Of a stretch of DNA of 38,398 bases, positions 31,631 to 38,398 are shown piece by piece (within the stretch, counting starts at the first letter, position 1; each line of letters starts with the position of its first letter). The notes below the pieces were generated by a model that saw only the letters and a list, made by a program, of their open reading frames with translations, did no database searches and had not been told where the DNA came from. The DNA comes from JBBDYH01 sp040901795. Its GTDB lineage: Bacteria; Planctomycetota; Planctomycetia; Pirellulales; JALHPA01. Position numbers and translations under genes: made by a program. The stretch lies in assembly GCA_040901795.1 (NCBI GenBank), contig JBBDYH010000041.1, positions 1 to 38,398 on the forward strand. The letters run 5' to 3'.

Positions 31631-31655
31631 AGTGCATGTCTGCGGAGCCGAGGCG

Positions 31656-32018
31656 CTAATCGAGACTAACAGTTTTTGCTTCATAATCGATCATCAAATT
31701 GTGATGGCTCAGCAAGCCGACACCCAGCAATGGAAATTCCCCTTCGCTCTCGACAACTTCAACCACGCGCTCTTCCTCGAACCACTCAATTGTGCAACTG
31801 TAGGTGTCCAAGAGAACCAGCTTTCCATCGGCTAATTCGGCCATCACTGCAGAAGATTGCCTGAGTCCGAGTTGCCGGATAGTCTGGCGCGAGATGACAA
31901 GGTCGCCGGTAAAGCCGGTATCTATCCACACCGTTAGTTTGTGCGGTTCGAGACGTTGCTCTGCGTGCACTCCGATACTAAGGAGGGCTCGTCCTGACGA
32001 GTCGACTACGCCGTTCAC
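31656..32018 (-). CDS. Retropepsin-like aspartic protease (clan AA)
   Basis: 120 residues with the DTG motif (VWIDTGFTGDLVIS), the mid-loop ELADGKLVLLDTYS and LLGVGLLSHHNLMIDYEAKTVSLD, typical of single-domain bacterial retropepsin-like proteases that dimerise to make one active site. Its start overlaps the stop of the upstream small gene by ATGA, so they are a coupled pair, a pattern common for this family. Substrate unknown. Confidence 0.82.
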   Translation of the reverse strand: MNGVVDSSGRALLSIGVHAEQRLEPHKLTVWIDTGFTGDLVISRQTIRQLGLRQSSAVMAELADGKLVLLDTYSCTIEWFEEERVVEVVESEGEFPLLGVGLLSHHNLMIDYEAKTVSLD

Positions 32019-32266
32019 TGGGAGAGCACTCCAAGTTTGACCGTCGACCTGTGTCCCACACGTAGTGTAAATGGCAAGCGTTCAGGATGAGCGGCGCGGG
32101 CCGCTTGAATTGCTTCGCTGAGCGTCTCCCCCAGAAAGTAGTCGCCCGATTCCGGCTCAATAGCAACGAATGCATTTAGATTTGACTTCTCCAACCGGTT
32201 ACGAAGATCACGCTCGTAAATCGCCTGCGCCTTTCTTGCAACTTCAATGGAGAGTGCGGATGCCAT
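32015..32266 (-). CDS. Small DUF5678-like partner of the retropepsin
   Basis: 83 residues: an N-terminal helix, then FVAIEPESGDYFLGETLSEAIQAARAAHPERLPFTLRVGHRS, the DUF5678-like pattern ('value of a site, elements, binding'). Often found just before retropepsin-like proteases, so it may be its regulator or substrate. GGAG 8 nt before ATG 32266; a promoter with TTGTTG-N17-TAGAAT lies at 32304-32332. Overlaps the protease by 4 nt. Confidence 0.7.
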   Translation of the reverse strand: MASALSIEVARKAQAIYERDLRNRLEKSNLNAFVAIEPESGDYFLGETLSEAIQAARAAHPERLPFTLRVGHRSTVKLGVLSQ

Positions 32267-32303
32267 GCTTTAGCTCCGATCGAGAACTTTTGCGGACGAT
32301 GAC

Positions 32304-32332
32304 TATTCTACAACGAACGAAGCACCGCAACA
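32304..32332 (-). promoter_or_regulatory. Weak promoter of the retropepsin pair
   Basis: TTGTTG (32332-32327), 17-nt spacer, TAGAAT (32309-32304) on the minus strand. The -35 is only half consensus. Confidence 0.35.
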
Positions 32333-32452
32333 ATTCGAAGGCCTAACGCTAATTGCGCTTGCTGGCGACCTTTCCAAAAACGCTGCGCCAGCGACTATAA
32401 TGCCTTGCCGGGGCATCCAGCCCGACCATATAGTGGGTGAGGAGTATCGCAC

Positions 32453-32668
32453 ATGACGCTCGATGAAATCAAACAGCAGTATCCCGACCAATGGGTGCTG
32501 ATTGAATTGGGCTCGTTAGACGATGAGTTACGCGTGATCGATGGCACGGTGGTAGCGCATTCTCCCAGCCGTGAGGAGATCGATAAGCGGCTCATGGCAA
32601 CAAGCAAAGAGCGTATTGCCGTTGAGTTCACAGGTGAACGTGATACCGACGAAAGCTATTTTCTATGA
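32453..32668 (+). CDS. Small DUF5678-like hypothetical protein
   Basis: 71 residues: MTLDEIKQQYPDQWVLIELG, then VIDGTVVAHSPSREEIDKRL and IAVEFTGERD. The value-site-like WVLI..VVAHS pattern resembles the partner gene at 32015, so it could be a second accessory of a retropepsin; the expected protease after it is only a fragment (32665-32769). GAGGAG about 12 nt upstream; a TATAAT box is at 32396-32401. Confidence 0.6.
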   Translation: MTLDEIKQQYPDQWVLIELGSLDDELRVIDGTVVAHSPSREEIDKRLMATSKERIAVEFTGERDTDESYFL

Positions 32669-32769
32669 AGCGGTACGGACCGAGATCGCGCGGTTACCAT
32701 GAAGCACGCTTACTTGGCAACGTCGCAAACAACATATGGACATACGATACTACGTTGACCCCGACGTAG
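32665..32769 (+). pseudogene. Possible truncated partner gene
   Basis: An ATGA-overlapping reading of 34 residues starting MKRYGPRSRGYHEARLLG and stopping within the next gene. The position and overlap mimic the retropepsin gene in the neighbouring pair, so it may be a remnant; equally it could be a chance reading. It has no DTG. Confidence 0.25.
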
Positions 32770-33020
32770 GCGAACCGCACATCTACGCTCATGGTGTCAG
32801 CGAGGAGGATGTCGAACAGGTGTTGCGCGGGCCGGGGGAGGACCTGCCGGGGACGAGAGATTCGCGGATGAAACTAGGGCAGACTCCCGCCGGACGATAC
32901 TTACAAGTGATTTACGTACCGGACGAGGGAGCCGACAGTGTTTTTGTAATCACTGCTTATGAACTTCGTGGGAAAGCCAAGAAAGCCTACCGGCGACGAC
33001 AACGGAGGAAACGACAATGA
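32736..33020 (+). CDS. Toxin-like protein (DUF4258/BrnT-type)
   Basis: 94 residues: HIYAHGVSEEDVEQVLRG, then GRYLQVIYVPDEGADSVFVITAYELRGKAKKAYRRR, close to the DUF4258/BrnT-like small RNase-like folds. Basic C-terminus (RRRQRRKRQ). It overlaps the next gene by ATGA, as toxin-antitoxin pairs do, though here the toxin-like gene comes first, as in BrnT-BrnA. Weak ribosome site. No function proven. Confidence 0.65.
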   Translation: MDIRYYVDPDVGEPHIYAHGVSEEDVEQVLRGPGEDLPGTRDSRMKLGQTPAGRYLQVIYVPDEGADSVFVITAYELRGKAKKAYRRRQRRKRQ

Positions 33021-33217
33021 CCAAGCAGAATCTTCCCCCGGGCTGGGACGAAGAGCGCGTGCGGCAAGTGCTTGAGCACTACGAGAATCAAACCGAAGAT
33101 GAGCAGTTTGCCGAAATCGAAGCCGCACGGGAAGACGACGGCGTCACGCTAATTGCCGTGCCGACCGAGCTGGTTCCGGAGGTCCGCGCCCTGCTCGCTC
33201 GCAAGCGCAGCGCTTAG
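33017..33217 (+). CDS. Antitoxin-like partner
   Basis: 66 residues, acidic, mainly helical: LPPGWDEERVRQVLEHYENQ, then an acidic region and TLIAVPTELVPEVRALLARK. Small acidic proteins of this kind follow DUF4258/BrnT-like genes. The ATGA overlap links its translation to the toxin-like gene. DNA binding cannot be judged. Confidence 0.6.
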   Translation: MTKQNLPPGWDEERVRQVLEHYENQTEDEQFAEIEAAREDDGVTLIAVPTELVPEVRALLARKRSA

Positions 33218-33243
33218 CATACGACAATTCGGCACGCTCCGCG

Positions 33244-34089
33244 ATGAACACTCAACACGCTCCGCAGTACCTCGTCGATCAAGAGCTCGCGCGTCGCTTG
33301 GAGCGCGCCGAAGGACGGGCCAATGCGGAATTTGTCGACGCACGCGCCAAGGTGCGGCCGGAGCTGGGCGCTTGCTGGATCGAAGTCGCCGGAACGCTGG
33401 CTATGTACGACGGCGTCGATTCTCCATGTACGCAGACGTTTGGCCTTGGCATGTTCGAACCGGTCGGCAATCGCGAAATGGAGACGCTGGAGGCGTTCTT
33501 TCATGAGCGCAGCGCGGAGGTCCATCATGAGGTCAGCCCGCTGGCCGATTCCTCGCTCCTCGCACTGCTCAACGGGCGCGGATATCAGCCGTTCGAGCTT
33601 TCGACAGTCCTCTTTCGGCCGATCGAGTCCGGCTTGGAATTGGCGCCGCCGCGCGACCAGTCGATTCGCGTGCGTCTGTCGCAAACGGGCGAGGAATCGC
33701 TTTGGGCGCAGACCGCGGCACGAGGCTGGCTGGATGTCGCCCCTGAGTATTTTGACTACATCACCGAACTGGGGCCGGTCAACGCGGAACGGACCAATAC
33801 ACGCTGCTTCTTCGCGGAGTATGACGGGCAGCCGATCGCCGCCGGCGCCGTAGGTCTGTTCGAGGGCGTGGCGCTGTTGGCCGGGGCATGCACCATCCCC
33901 GAATGGCGGAATCGCGGCGCTCAGCGGGCGCTCTTGCAGGCGCGGCTTCGCCACGGCGCAGAGCAAGGTTGCGACCTCGCCATGATGGTTGCCGCGCCAG
34001 GAAGCGCCTCGCAGCGCAATGCGGAGCGTCAAGGCTTCCGCATTGGCTACACGCGGATGAAATGGCGGCTGGCGCGGCCGGTCCATTGA
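33244..34089 (+). CDS. GNAT-family acetyltransferase
   Basis: 281 residues with a GNAT core in the C-terminal half: CFFAEYDGQPIAAGAVGLFEGVALLAGACTIPEWRNRGAQRALL carries the acyl-CoA-binding loop (R-N-R-G-A). The N-terminal half may be a degenerate GNAT-like domain. Substrate unknown. Start at 33244 has no clear ribosome site; it lies 26 nt after the antitoxin-like gene but need not share a transcript. Confidence 0.75.
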   Translation: MNTQHAPQYLVDQELARRLERAEGRANAEFVDARAKVRPELGACWIEVAGTLAMYDGVDSPCTQTFGLGMFEPVGNREMETLEAFFHERSAEVHHEVSPLADSSLLALLNGRGYQPFELSTVLFRPIESGLELAPPRDQSIRVRLSQTGEESLWAQTAARGWLDVAPEYFDYITELGPVNAERTNTRCFFAEYDGQPIAAGAVGLFEGVALLAGACTIPEWRNRGAQRALLQARLRHGAEQGCDLAMMVAAPGSASQRNAERQGFRIGYTRMKWRLARPVH

Positions 34090-34108
34090 TCGTCGCAGCA
34101 CGCGCCAA

Positions 34109-34672
34109 CTAGACAATCACCGCCGCCAACGCCCGAAAGCGAGGGTCGTCGCGAATGGGGTCGAAGTCGGGCTCGGTGTCGATCAGGTGGCGGTAGTTCT
34201 CGTCGAGCTTCAGCGCCTGAGAGAGAAACTGAATCGACTTGCGCTTGTTTTTGGCCAGGCTCCAGTAGCAGGCCAGGTTGTAGTGCAGGATCGCCGCGCT
34301 GGGCTCCACGCCGAGCGCCTCCTCGAGCGACTCGATCGCCTTTTTGAGCTGACCGGTCCGCTTGTAGCACCAGGCCAGCGCCAGATAGATATCGACGTTC
34401 TTCGGATCGAGCTGCACGGCCAACTGCAAGGGCGCCAGCGCCTCGCGAAAGCGGTCCATCGTCCGCAACGCCTGACCGCGCAGAAACAACGCCTCGGCTT
34501 CGTCGGCGGCAACGTCGCTCAAGCGCTCGAGCGTCGAAAGCGAGCGGGCCGCCAAGGCATGGCGGCGCTCCGGCAGGAGCATCCAAGCCTCGTTGAACAT
34601 CATCGCCAGATCGAGATATCCCTCGGCCTCGCGGAGGATCTGCTGACGTCGGATTCGATCTCGGCTCGACAC
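34109..34672 (-). CDS. TPR-repeat protein
   Basis: 187 residues with three to four TPR units (about ALFLRGQALRTMDRFREALAPLQLAVQLDP, VDIYLALAWCYKRTGQLKKAIESLEEALGVEP, AILHYNLACYWSLAKNKRKSIQFLSQALKLD). TPRs mediate protein-protein contacts. A GTG start at 34672 with AAGGG 8 nt upstream is preferred over longer readings that lack family-like sequence. It converges with the GNAT gene. Confidence 0.7.
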   Translation of the reverse strand: MSSRDRIRRQQILREAEGYLDLAMMFNEAWMLLPERRHALAARSLSTLERLSDVAADEAEALFLRGQALRTMDRFREALAPLQLAVQLDPKNVDIYLALAWCYKRTGQLKKAIESLEEALGVEPSAAILHYNLACYWSLAKNKRKSIQFLSQALKLDENYRHLIDTEPDFDPIRDDPRFRALAAVIV

Positions 34673-35000
34673 GGTCTGGCCCTTCTGCGGATCGCGGCAG
34701 CTCGGTGACAGCGGCGAACGTCGCGCACCGAAACCGTCTGAAACTATGATACCCACAATCGGCAAAAAGAGCACGTGCCTGGTACGGCAAACGTGCCACT
34801 GCTCGCCGCGAGCAGTGAAAGGGCGGGTCGCAAGCCCTGGAAGGTTGTGTCCGGTCACCGACCGTGCCACACAGCCAGACCGCAAGGTCTTACGACGCAA
34901 GGGAGACGTTCGGTCGTAGGAGGTGCGTGGTCAGGAAACCCACACACAACAGACAGAACGGTGAAGAAGCGAGAAGCTGGCCATTCACCACCAACCACTT
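34673..35000. other. Intergenic stretch with one palindrome
   Basis: No gene found. CACTGCTCGCCGCGAGCAGTG at 34797-34817 belongs to the CTGCTCGCGGCGAGCAG family. The rest shows no ribosome site or coding bias that I can defend. Confidence 0.6.
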
Positions 35001-35918
35001 TTACGTTGCGGCGGCGAGCGCTTCCTCGTACCAGGCGACCAGCGACTTGGCCGGCGTGGTCAGCTTCAGAACCGGGGCGAACTCGACAAATTCCACGTCC
35101 ACCAGCGCCAAGAGCTCGTGCGCGGCGGGTCCACCGGCCGGACGCACCTTGGCATATACCGTATCAAAGTGTGCGCATTCGCTCCATCGCTCGTCGCTGA
35201 TCGATGGGAGTAGAGCCGAGACAGCGACTGCGATCCGATCGGGCCGCGCGTTGTCGGACGCCAGCATATCGTCAATCGCGGTATGGTATTCCAGCAAAGC
35301 AGCAAAGTCGTCGGGCATCTTCCAACCGCGGGCCATCGCAGCGGCCGCTTGGGCGTGCGTCCAGCCGAATCGCTCCCGCTCCAGATCCGACAGCCGCCGG
35401 CCCAGCGCCTGCCGAGCTTCGAGCAGCTCAAGGTATTCCTTGGGCAATTCCTTGGCCAATAGCGGCACCGCCATGTCTTGCAACAGGGCCGCGGAAAAAG
35501 CCTCTTCACAGTCCTTCATGCCTAGCAGCTTCGCCAGCGCCCGCGATAAGAGGCCACGCCGCAGCGAGTCTTGCCACAGCCGTTTGAGGTCGAACGGGCC
35601 GCACTTCGGGTTGGGCATCAGGCTGAAGACGGCGCTCCACAGCGCGAAGTTCTTGATCGTACGGATGCCCACCAGCGTGATTGCCATCTTCACGTTCGAG
35701 ATCTCGCGCGAAAAGCCGAAGTACGCCGAGTTGACGAACTTGAGGATTTGTCCCGTCAGGCCCGGATCGGCTTCGATCGGCACCGCGTATTCGCTCGGCC
35801 CGTTGTCCGGTTCGCGCGAGAGCTCCATCAGCCGGATCGCACTTTGCGGCAAGGCCGGCAGTTGCGCCCCTTGAAGGATTCGTTGCAAGTTGTTGGTGGC
35901 GTCATTTGGGGTGGACAT
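35001..35918 (-). CDS. HDOD-domain protein
   Basis: 305 residues. The core LPALPQSAIRLMELSREP (about 22-39) with IEADPGLTGQILKFVNSAYFG (about 49-69) and later LGMKDCEEAFSAALLQDMAVPLLAK is typical of HDOD, an HD-like domain that has lost catalytic metal ligands; it is found in signalling proteins. AGGAAG 6 nt before ATG 35918 supports the start. No partner domain fused here. Confidence 0.88.
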   Translation of the reverse strand: MSTPNDATNNLQRILQGAQLPALPQSAIRLMELSREPDNGPSEYAVPIEADPGLTGQILKFVNSAYFGFSREISNVKMAITLVGIRTIKNFALWSAVFSLMPNPKCGPFDLKRLWQDSLRRGLLSRALAKLLGMKDCEEAFSAALLQDMAVPLLAKELPKEYLELLEARQALGRRLSDLERERFGWTHAQAAAAMARGWKMPDDFAALLEYHTAIDDMLASDNARPDRIAVAVSALLPSISDERWSECAHFDTVYAKVRPAGGPAAHELLALVDVEFVEFAPVLKLTTPAKSLVAWYEEALAAAT

Positions 35919-36384
35919 GTAACTTCCTAAGCCGGCGCAATGATCACCAAAGGGGACCACAAGCCACTCGCGCCCTCCAAGGACTGGCGTAAGCGGTCAC
36001 GTTACTCAAACCTAGGACACGTTCCGGCTTGGAGCAAATTGAGGGTTCGGCGTTCAGGAGTCAGGGTTTAGAGTTTAGAGCCGCGGCCTCTCCGCCGCGA
36101 AGCGCAGCCCCGGCGGGGCGACATGGTTCCGCGCAATCATCTCAGGAAACTACGGATGTCCTGCTAACGCGGATTGGCGTGGCAAAAAATCACCCAGGTT
36201 GAAATTCCGCATCGGCGAATCGGCCACACAGCGTACTTCAAGTCATTCGCCACTCGCCACTTACGATCGCTCTCCGACCGTCGCTTTCGCTCGGCCCGGC
36301 GATTGCCTTACTTTCGCATTGCCGTGACTTCTCAACCTGAGTCGCCGTTCCGGCGACTGCTAAACATTCTCTGCGAGCCGACTT
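35919..36384. other. Gene-free stretch with a CCCCGGCGGGG repeat
   Basis: Contains AGCCCCGGCGGGGCGACAT (36106-36124), the inverse of the 442-530 repeat with one change, preceded by a GTTCAGG/GTTTAGAG microsatellite (36050-36080). No gene could be supported. Confidence 0.65.
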
Positions 36385-36708
36385 GTGCTGCACGCCTGCC
36401 AGCTACTTATGCTGCTTATCGCGGTTGGATGGACTGCGACGGAGTTTCAGCCTGCCGGCCAACCGGATCCGGTTGCGGCCACACCCGACTGGCGCCGCAC
36501 GAGCGAGGGTTGGGTCAAGGTCGGCGCAGCCGGCGCCGCGGGCCTCGAGGCGGCCAGCCCCGCGCCAGCACGAGACCCTGCGCTGCATCCCGGCGCCGTG
36601 GCCGCCTTTCTGCTTCTGGTGGGCTCGCTGTGTCTTGCACTGTTCGAGCGGCCGGTTGTCGCGTTGCATAAAACCGAATCGGTCTCGCGATCCGAACACC
36701 CGGTTTGA
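36385..36708 (+). CDS. Small membrane protein, hypothetical
   Basis: 107 residues with two hydrophobic segments (about 6-18 and 70-88), the first signal-like, and between them a WRRTSEGW motif common in small planctomycete proteins. GTG start at 36385, or ATG at 36409. Its TGA is followed at once by the palindromic element at 36712-36825. Function unknown. Confidence 0.55.
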   Translation: MLHACQLLMLLIAVGWTATEFQPAGQPDPVAATPDWRRTSEGWVKVGAAGAAGLEAASPAPARDPALHPGAVAAFLLLVGSLCLALFERPVVALHKTESVSRSEHPV

Positions 36709-36711
36709 GTT

Positions 36712-36825
36712 CAAGCTTAAGAACCGCTAACACAACTGCACACAGTAACCCGAAGCGTGAGCGAGAAGCGGCCAAACTCGGCCTCGCTTACGCGTCGGGT
36801 TAGTTTGTTAGCGGTTCTTAGCTTG
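36712..36825. repeat. Nested palindromic element, 114 nt
   Basis: Outer arms 36712-36732 and 36806-36825 (CAAGCTTAAGAACCGCTAAC / TGTTAGCGGTTCTTAGCTTG, one bulge) enclose inner arms 36746-36765 and 36783-36802 (TAACCCGAAGCGTGAGCGAG-like, two mismatches). It looks like a small non-autonomous mobile element. Confidence 0.85.
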
Positions 36826-36922
36826 CCGGCCCACTGGCATGCCCTGCCGCCAGTGCAAAGAAAGTCTTCCGACGTGGCGCCGGCGTTGCCGCACACGGCG
36901 CGTGCCGGCTACATTGGACCCC

Positions 36923-37456
36923 ATGAATGAACCTCCGCCGATCGAAGTTATGGCCGCAGGGAAATACCTGCGGCTGGTGAAGCGCGGACACTGGGAATAT
37001 GCCGACCGACATACCTGTACCGGCGCCGTGGCGGTCGTGGCGATTACCGAGGACCGCCGCTTGCTGCTGGTCCAGCAATACCGCATCCCCCTTTTAAGGA
37101 ACGTACTGGAGCTGCCTGCCGGGTTGGTCGGCGACGTGCCGGGGGAGCAGCACGAGGAGCTGGCCGTGGCGGCACGGCGCGAGCTCGTCGAAGAGACGGG
37201 CTACGACGCCGGGGAGATGCGCTGGCTAGTGGCCGGTCCCTCCTCGGCTGGGCTGACGAGTGAGGTCGTCGACTTTTTTCTGGCGACCGGGCTGAAACGC
37301 GTTGGCGCTGGGGGCGGCGATCATCAGGAGAGCATCGTAGTACACGAGGTCCCGCTCGACACCGCACCGCAATGGCTGGCCGAGCGAGCGGCCGCAGACG
37401 TGTTAATCGATCCGAAGGTTTACGCTGGGCTGTTCCTGGTTGGCGAGCTGCGGTAG
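36923..37456 (+). CDS. Nudix hydrolase, ADP-ribose pyrophosphatase-like
   Basis: 177 residues. LELPAGLVGD precedes a Nudix box ending E-x7-RELVEETGY (about 78-94), with the Glu pair in place for metal. The G-x5-E start of the box is shifted by two residues, so it is a slight variant. Nudix enzymes with the ELPAGL lead cut ADP-ribose or related nucleoside diphosphate compounds. Start 36923 gives a natural N-terminus. No partner gene. Confidence 0.85.
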   Translation: MNEPPPIEVMAAGKYLRLVKRGHWEYADRHTCTGAVAVVAITEDRRLLLVQQYRIPLLRNVLELPAGLVGDVPGEQHEELAVAARRELVEETGYDAGEMRWLVAGPSSAGLTSEVVDFFLATGLKRVGAGGGDHQESIVVHEVPLDTAPQWLAERAAADVLIDPKVYAGLFLVGELR

Positions 37457-37468
37457 ACCTGAATGTGG

Positions 37469-37527
37469 GTGCGGCTCGCCAAGCCGTACCCCGTGCCGCG
37501 ATGTTGGCTGGCGAGTCCGAGCCGCAC
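37469..37527. repeat. Inverted repeat GTGCGGCTCGCCA
   Basis: GTGCGGCTCGCCA (37469-37481) and TGGCGAG-TCC-GAGCCGCAC (37509-37527), 12 nt after the Nudix stop. Confidence 0.7.
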
Positions 37528-37579
37528 GCGTGCCGCTAAGCTTGCGGCAGTCACGGGCACGCGGCGCCCACAAAAGTTG

Positions 37580-37608
37580 TTGACAGAATCGGACACTCTT
37601 CGCATAAA
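37580..37608 (+). promoter_or_regulatory. Promoter of the small lipoprotein gene
   Basis: TTGACA (37580-37585), 17-nt spacer, CATAAA (37603-37608). Expected start near 37615, about 70 nt before the ATG. Confidence 0.6.
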
Positions 37609-37684
37609 GACAGGCTACATGACGCGGGCCGCATCGAAGCTGTCGCCTCGACGGCCCCGGCGTCGTCGCGAAAAGGAGATGCGT

Positions 37685-37819
37685 ATGTGGAAACGTGCCT
37701 TTGGAATCGTCTGCAGCCTACTGGTGGCGGTGGCGTTGATTACCACGACGACCGGTTGCGGGGACAAGAAGAAGCCGGCGGCTGATAAGGACAAGGACAA
37801 AGCGGCAGACGCGAAGTAA
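37685..37819 (+). CDS. Small lipoprotein
   Basis: 44 residues: basic N-terminus, hydrophobic core, lipobox TTTTGC, then a charged tail of Lys, Asp and Ala (KKKPAADKDKDKAADAK). AAGGAG spaced 6 nt from ATG 37685 decides this start over the in-frame ATG at 37679, which the AAGGAG nearly touches. It likely sits in the cell envelope; the tail resembles other tiny planctomycete lipoproteins. A palindrome (37915-37931) and a terminator (37983-38018) follow. Confidence 0.7.
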   Translation: MWKRAFGIVCSLLVAVALITTTTGCGDKKKPAADKDKDKAADAK

Positions 37820-37914
37820 CCGTTTGATTCACTTGCCAGTTCGGCGACGCCTCAGCGCCTGGCGGTGGCCGCACCGTTTGCCATCCGACGAAGCGGAGCA
37901 TCGGGGATTGCGCA

Positions 37915-37931
37915 CCCAAGCGAAGCTTGGG
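37915..37931. repeat. CCCAAGCGAAGCTTGGG palindrome
   Basis: A palindrome followed by GGGAACGAGG, a diverged relative of the GTTCCCACGC family. Confidence 0.65.
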
Positions 37932-37982
37932 AACGAGGTAATGAGAGACGGCCCAGCTTCGCCAGAGCTTAAAAAGTTGAAG

Positions 37983-38018
37983 AGGGACGCGGTCGTGCGG
38001 CCGCGTCCCTCCGTTTTT
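37983..38018. terminator. Bidirectional intrinsic terminator
   Basis: AGGGACGCGG (37983-37992) pairs with CCGCGTCCCT (38001-38010), followed by TTTTT (38014-38018); on the minus side an AAAAA run (about 37971-37975) gives T in that direction. It lies between two convergent small lipoprotein genes. Confidence 0.8.
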
Positions 38019-38046
38019 ACACTTGGCCGTCTTCCGCCGAGACGGC

Positions 38047-38196
38047 TTAGCGGGCGCCAGGTTTCGGCTCGTTGTTTTTTACGTCTTTGTCGTCGACATA
38101 GCGCGGGGGGGACTTCTCCTCGCCACAACCCACGAAAGCGACAAGCACAAGCGTTGCCAGACAGACCGAAAGCAGTTTGCCAAAAAAATCGCGCAT
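38047..38196 (-). CDS. Small lipoprotein, easily missed
   Basis: 49 residues starting MRDFFGKLLSVCLATLVLVAFVGC, lipobox VAFVGC with Cys24, then EEKSPPRYVDDKDVKNNEPKPGAR, an acidic/basic tail. GGAG about 7 nt before ATG 38196. Below common ORF length cut-offs. It converges with the small lipoprotein at 37685 and shares the terminator. Envelope location is likely. Confidence 0.65.
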   Translation of the reverse strand: MRDFFGKLLSVCLATLVLVAFVGCGEEKSPPRYVDDKDVKNNEPKPGAR

Positions 38197-38296
38197 GGGT
38201 GTCTCCAGGCCAAAGAGTCAATGAAATGTTAGGGCTAGCCGATGCAGATAATACTGTAGCGGATCGGCGTGAAGAGGCAAAGCGGGGGCCGGACGA

Positions 38297-38398
38297 CGGG
38301 AGACGAGGAGACGAGGAGACGAGGAGGCAACGGCGGTTGGCAAGTCTCCCAGTCTCCCAGTCTCCCAGTCTCCCAGTCTCCCAGTCTCCCAGTCTCCC
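38297..38398. repeat. Inverted GGAGACGA / TCTCCCAG tandem arrays, runs off the window
   Basis: Left arm 38297-38328 (GACGGGAGACGAGGAGACGA) and right arm from 38342 (CTCCCAGTCTCCCAGTCTCC repeated) continuing past the end. The right arm is a nearly pure 9-nt tandem repeat, the longest seen here. Confidence 0.85.

Noticed and set aside
34864..35874. Plus-strand frame of 336 residues opposite the HDOD gene
   Set aside because: Ser/Arg-rich antisense shadow; the HDOD reading has clear family motifs and a ribosome site.
38342..38398. CRISPR array in the TCTCCCAG tandem repeat
   Set aside because: The units are 9 nt with no spacers; no cas genes. It is a simple tandem repeat.
1..38398. tRNA, rRNA or transposase genes
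   Set aside because: I looked for cloverleaf 3' ends, rRNA landmarks and DDE or tyrosine transposase motifs on both strands and found none I could defend.

Overview
The window looks like chromosomal DNA of a planctomycete (order Pirellulales or a near relative), probably from a draft or metagenome assembly. The pointers are two tandem DUF1559-type prepilins (14974-17543), a planctomycete/chlamydia-type 'small basic protein' (27363-27641), secreted c-type cytochrome domain proteins, several small single-span membrane proteins, high GC, and a very dense load of short palindromic repeats. Three runs of 10 N (6572, 9012, 27284) are scaffold joins, all next to G or C homopolymers.

Region 1 (about 0.1-10.35 kb, minus strand) is one long co-directional block. 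In transcription order it holds: a strong promoter; a leader with a terminator-like hairpin; a small two-span membrane protein; a hypothetical protein; a subtilisin-like protease; two c-type cytochrome-domain proteins; a tiny conserved-looking protein; an ABC-ATPase/GNAT fusion; a TerS-like protein; a terminase large subunit; and a phage portal protein. After a gap with two small plus-strand membrane proteins comes a leaderless small gene. This is the packaging part of a phage-like or domesticated element mixed with non-phage genes; no capsid, tail or integrase is inside the window.

Region 2 (10.4-17.5 kb, minus) is type IV pilus / type II secretion related: a zinc-ribbon/helical-repeat/PilM fusion, a large lipoprotein whose stop overlaps its start, and the two prepilins. 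A STAS protein translationally coupled to a GspE/PilB-type ATPase (25594-27167, plus) is probably part of the same general machinery.

Region 3 (17.7-38.4 kb) is ordinary chromosome: membrane and secreted proteins of unknown function, a ParE-type toxin-antitoxin pair, RibD, a SEC-C protein, small basic protein, DinB, an FAD-dependent halogenase-like oxidoreductase with a regulated-looking promoter, thioredoxin, an AcuI/YhdH-type reductase, a cluster of small overlapping pairs (retropepsin-like protease and toxin-antitoxin-like), a GNAT, a TPR protein, an HDOD protein, a Nudix hydrolase and two tiny lipoproteins. I see no rRNA, tRNA, CRISPR array or transposase.

The most striking feature is the repeats. 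At least seven sequence-unrelated families of palindromic elements are scattered here, and about 20 gene ends have such an element touching or containing the stop codon. Others lie in frame inside conserved proteins (portal, ABC-GNAT, cytochrome, PilM, a large secreted protein). Several elements are built from two inverted arms, each a short tandem repeat. This resembles Rickettsia palindromic elements in behaviour, but with several families and a strong tie to 3' ends.
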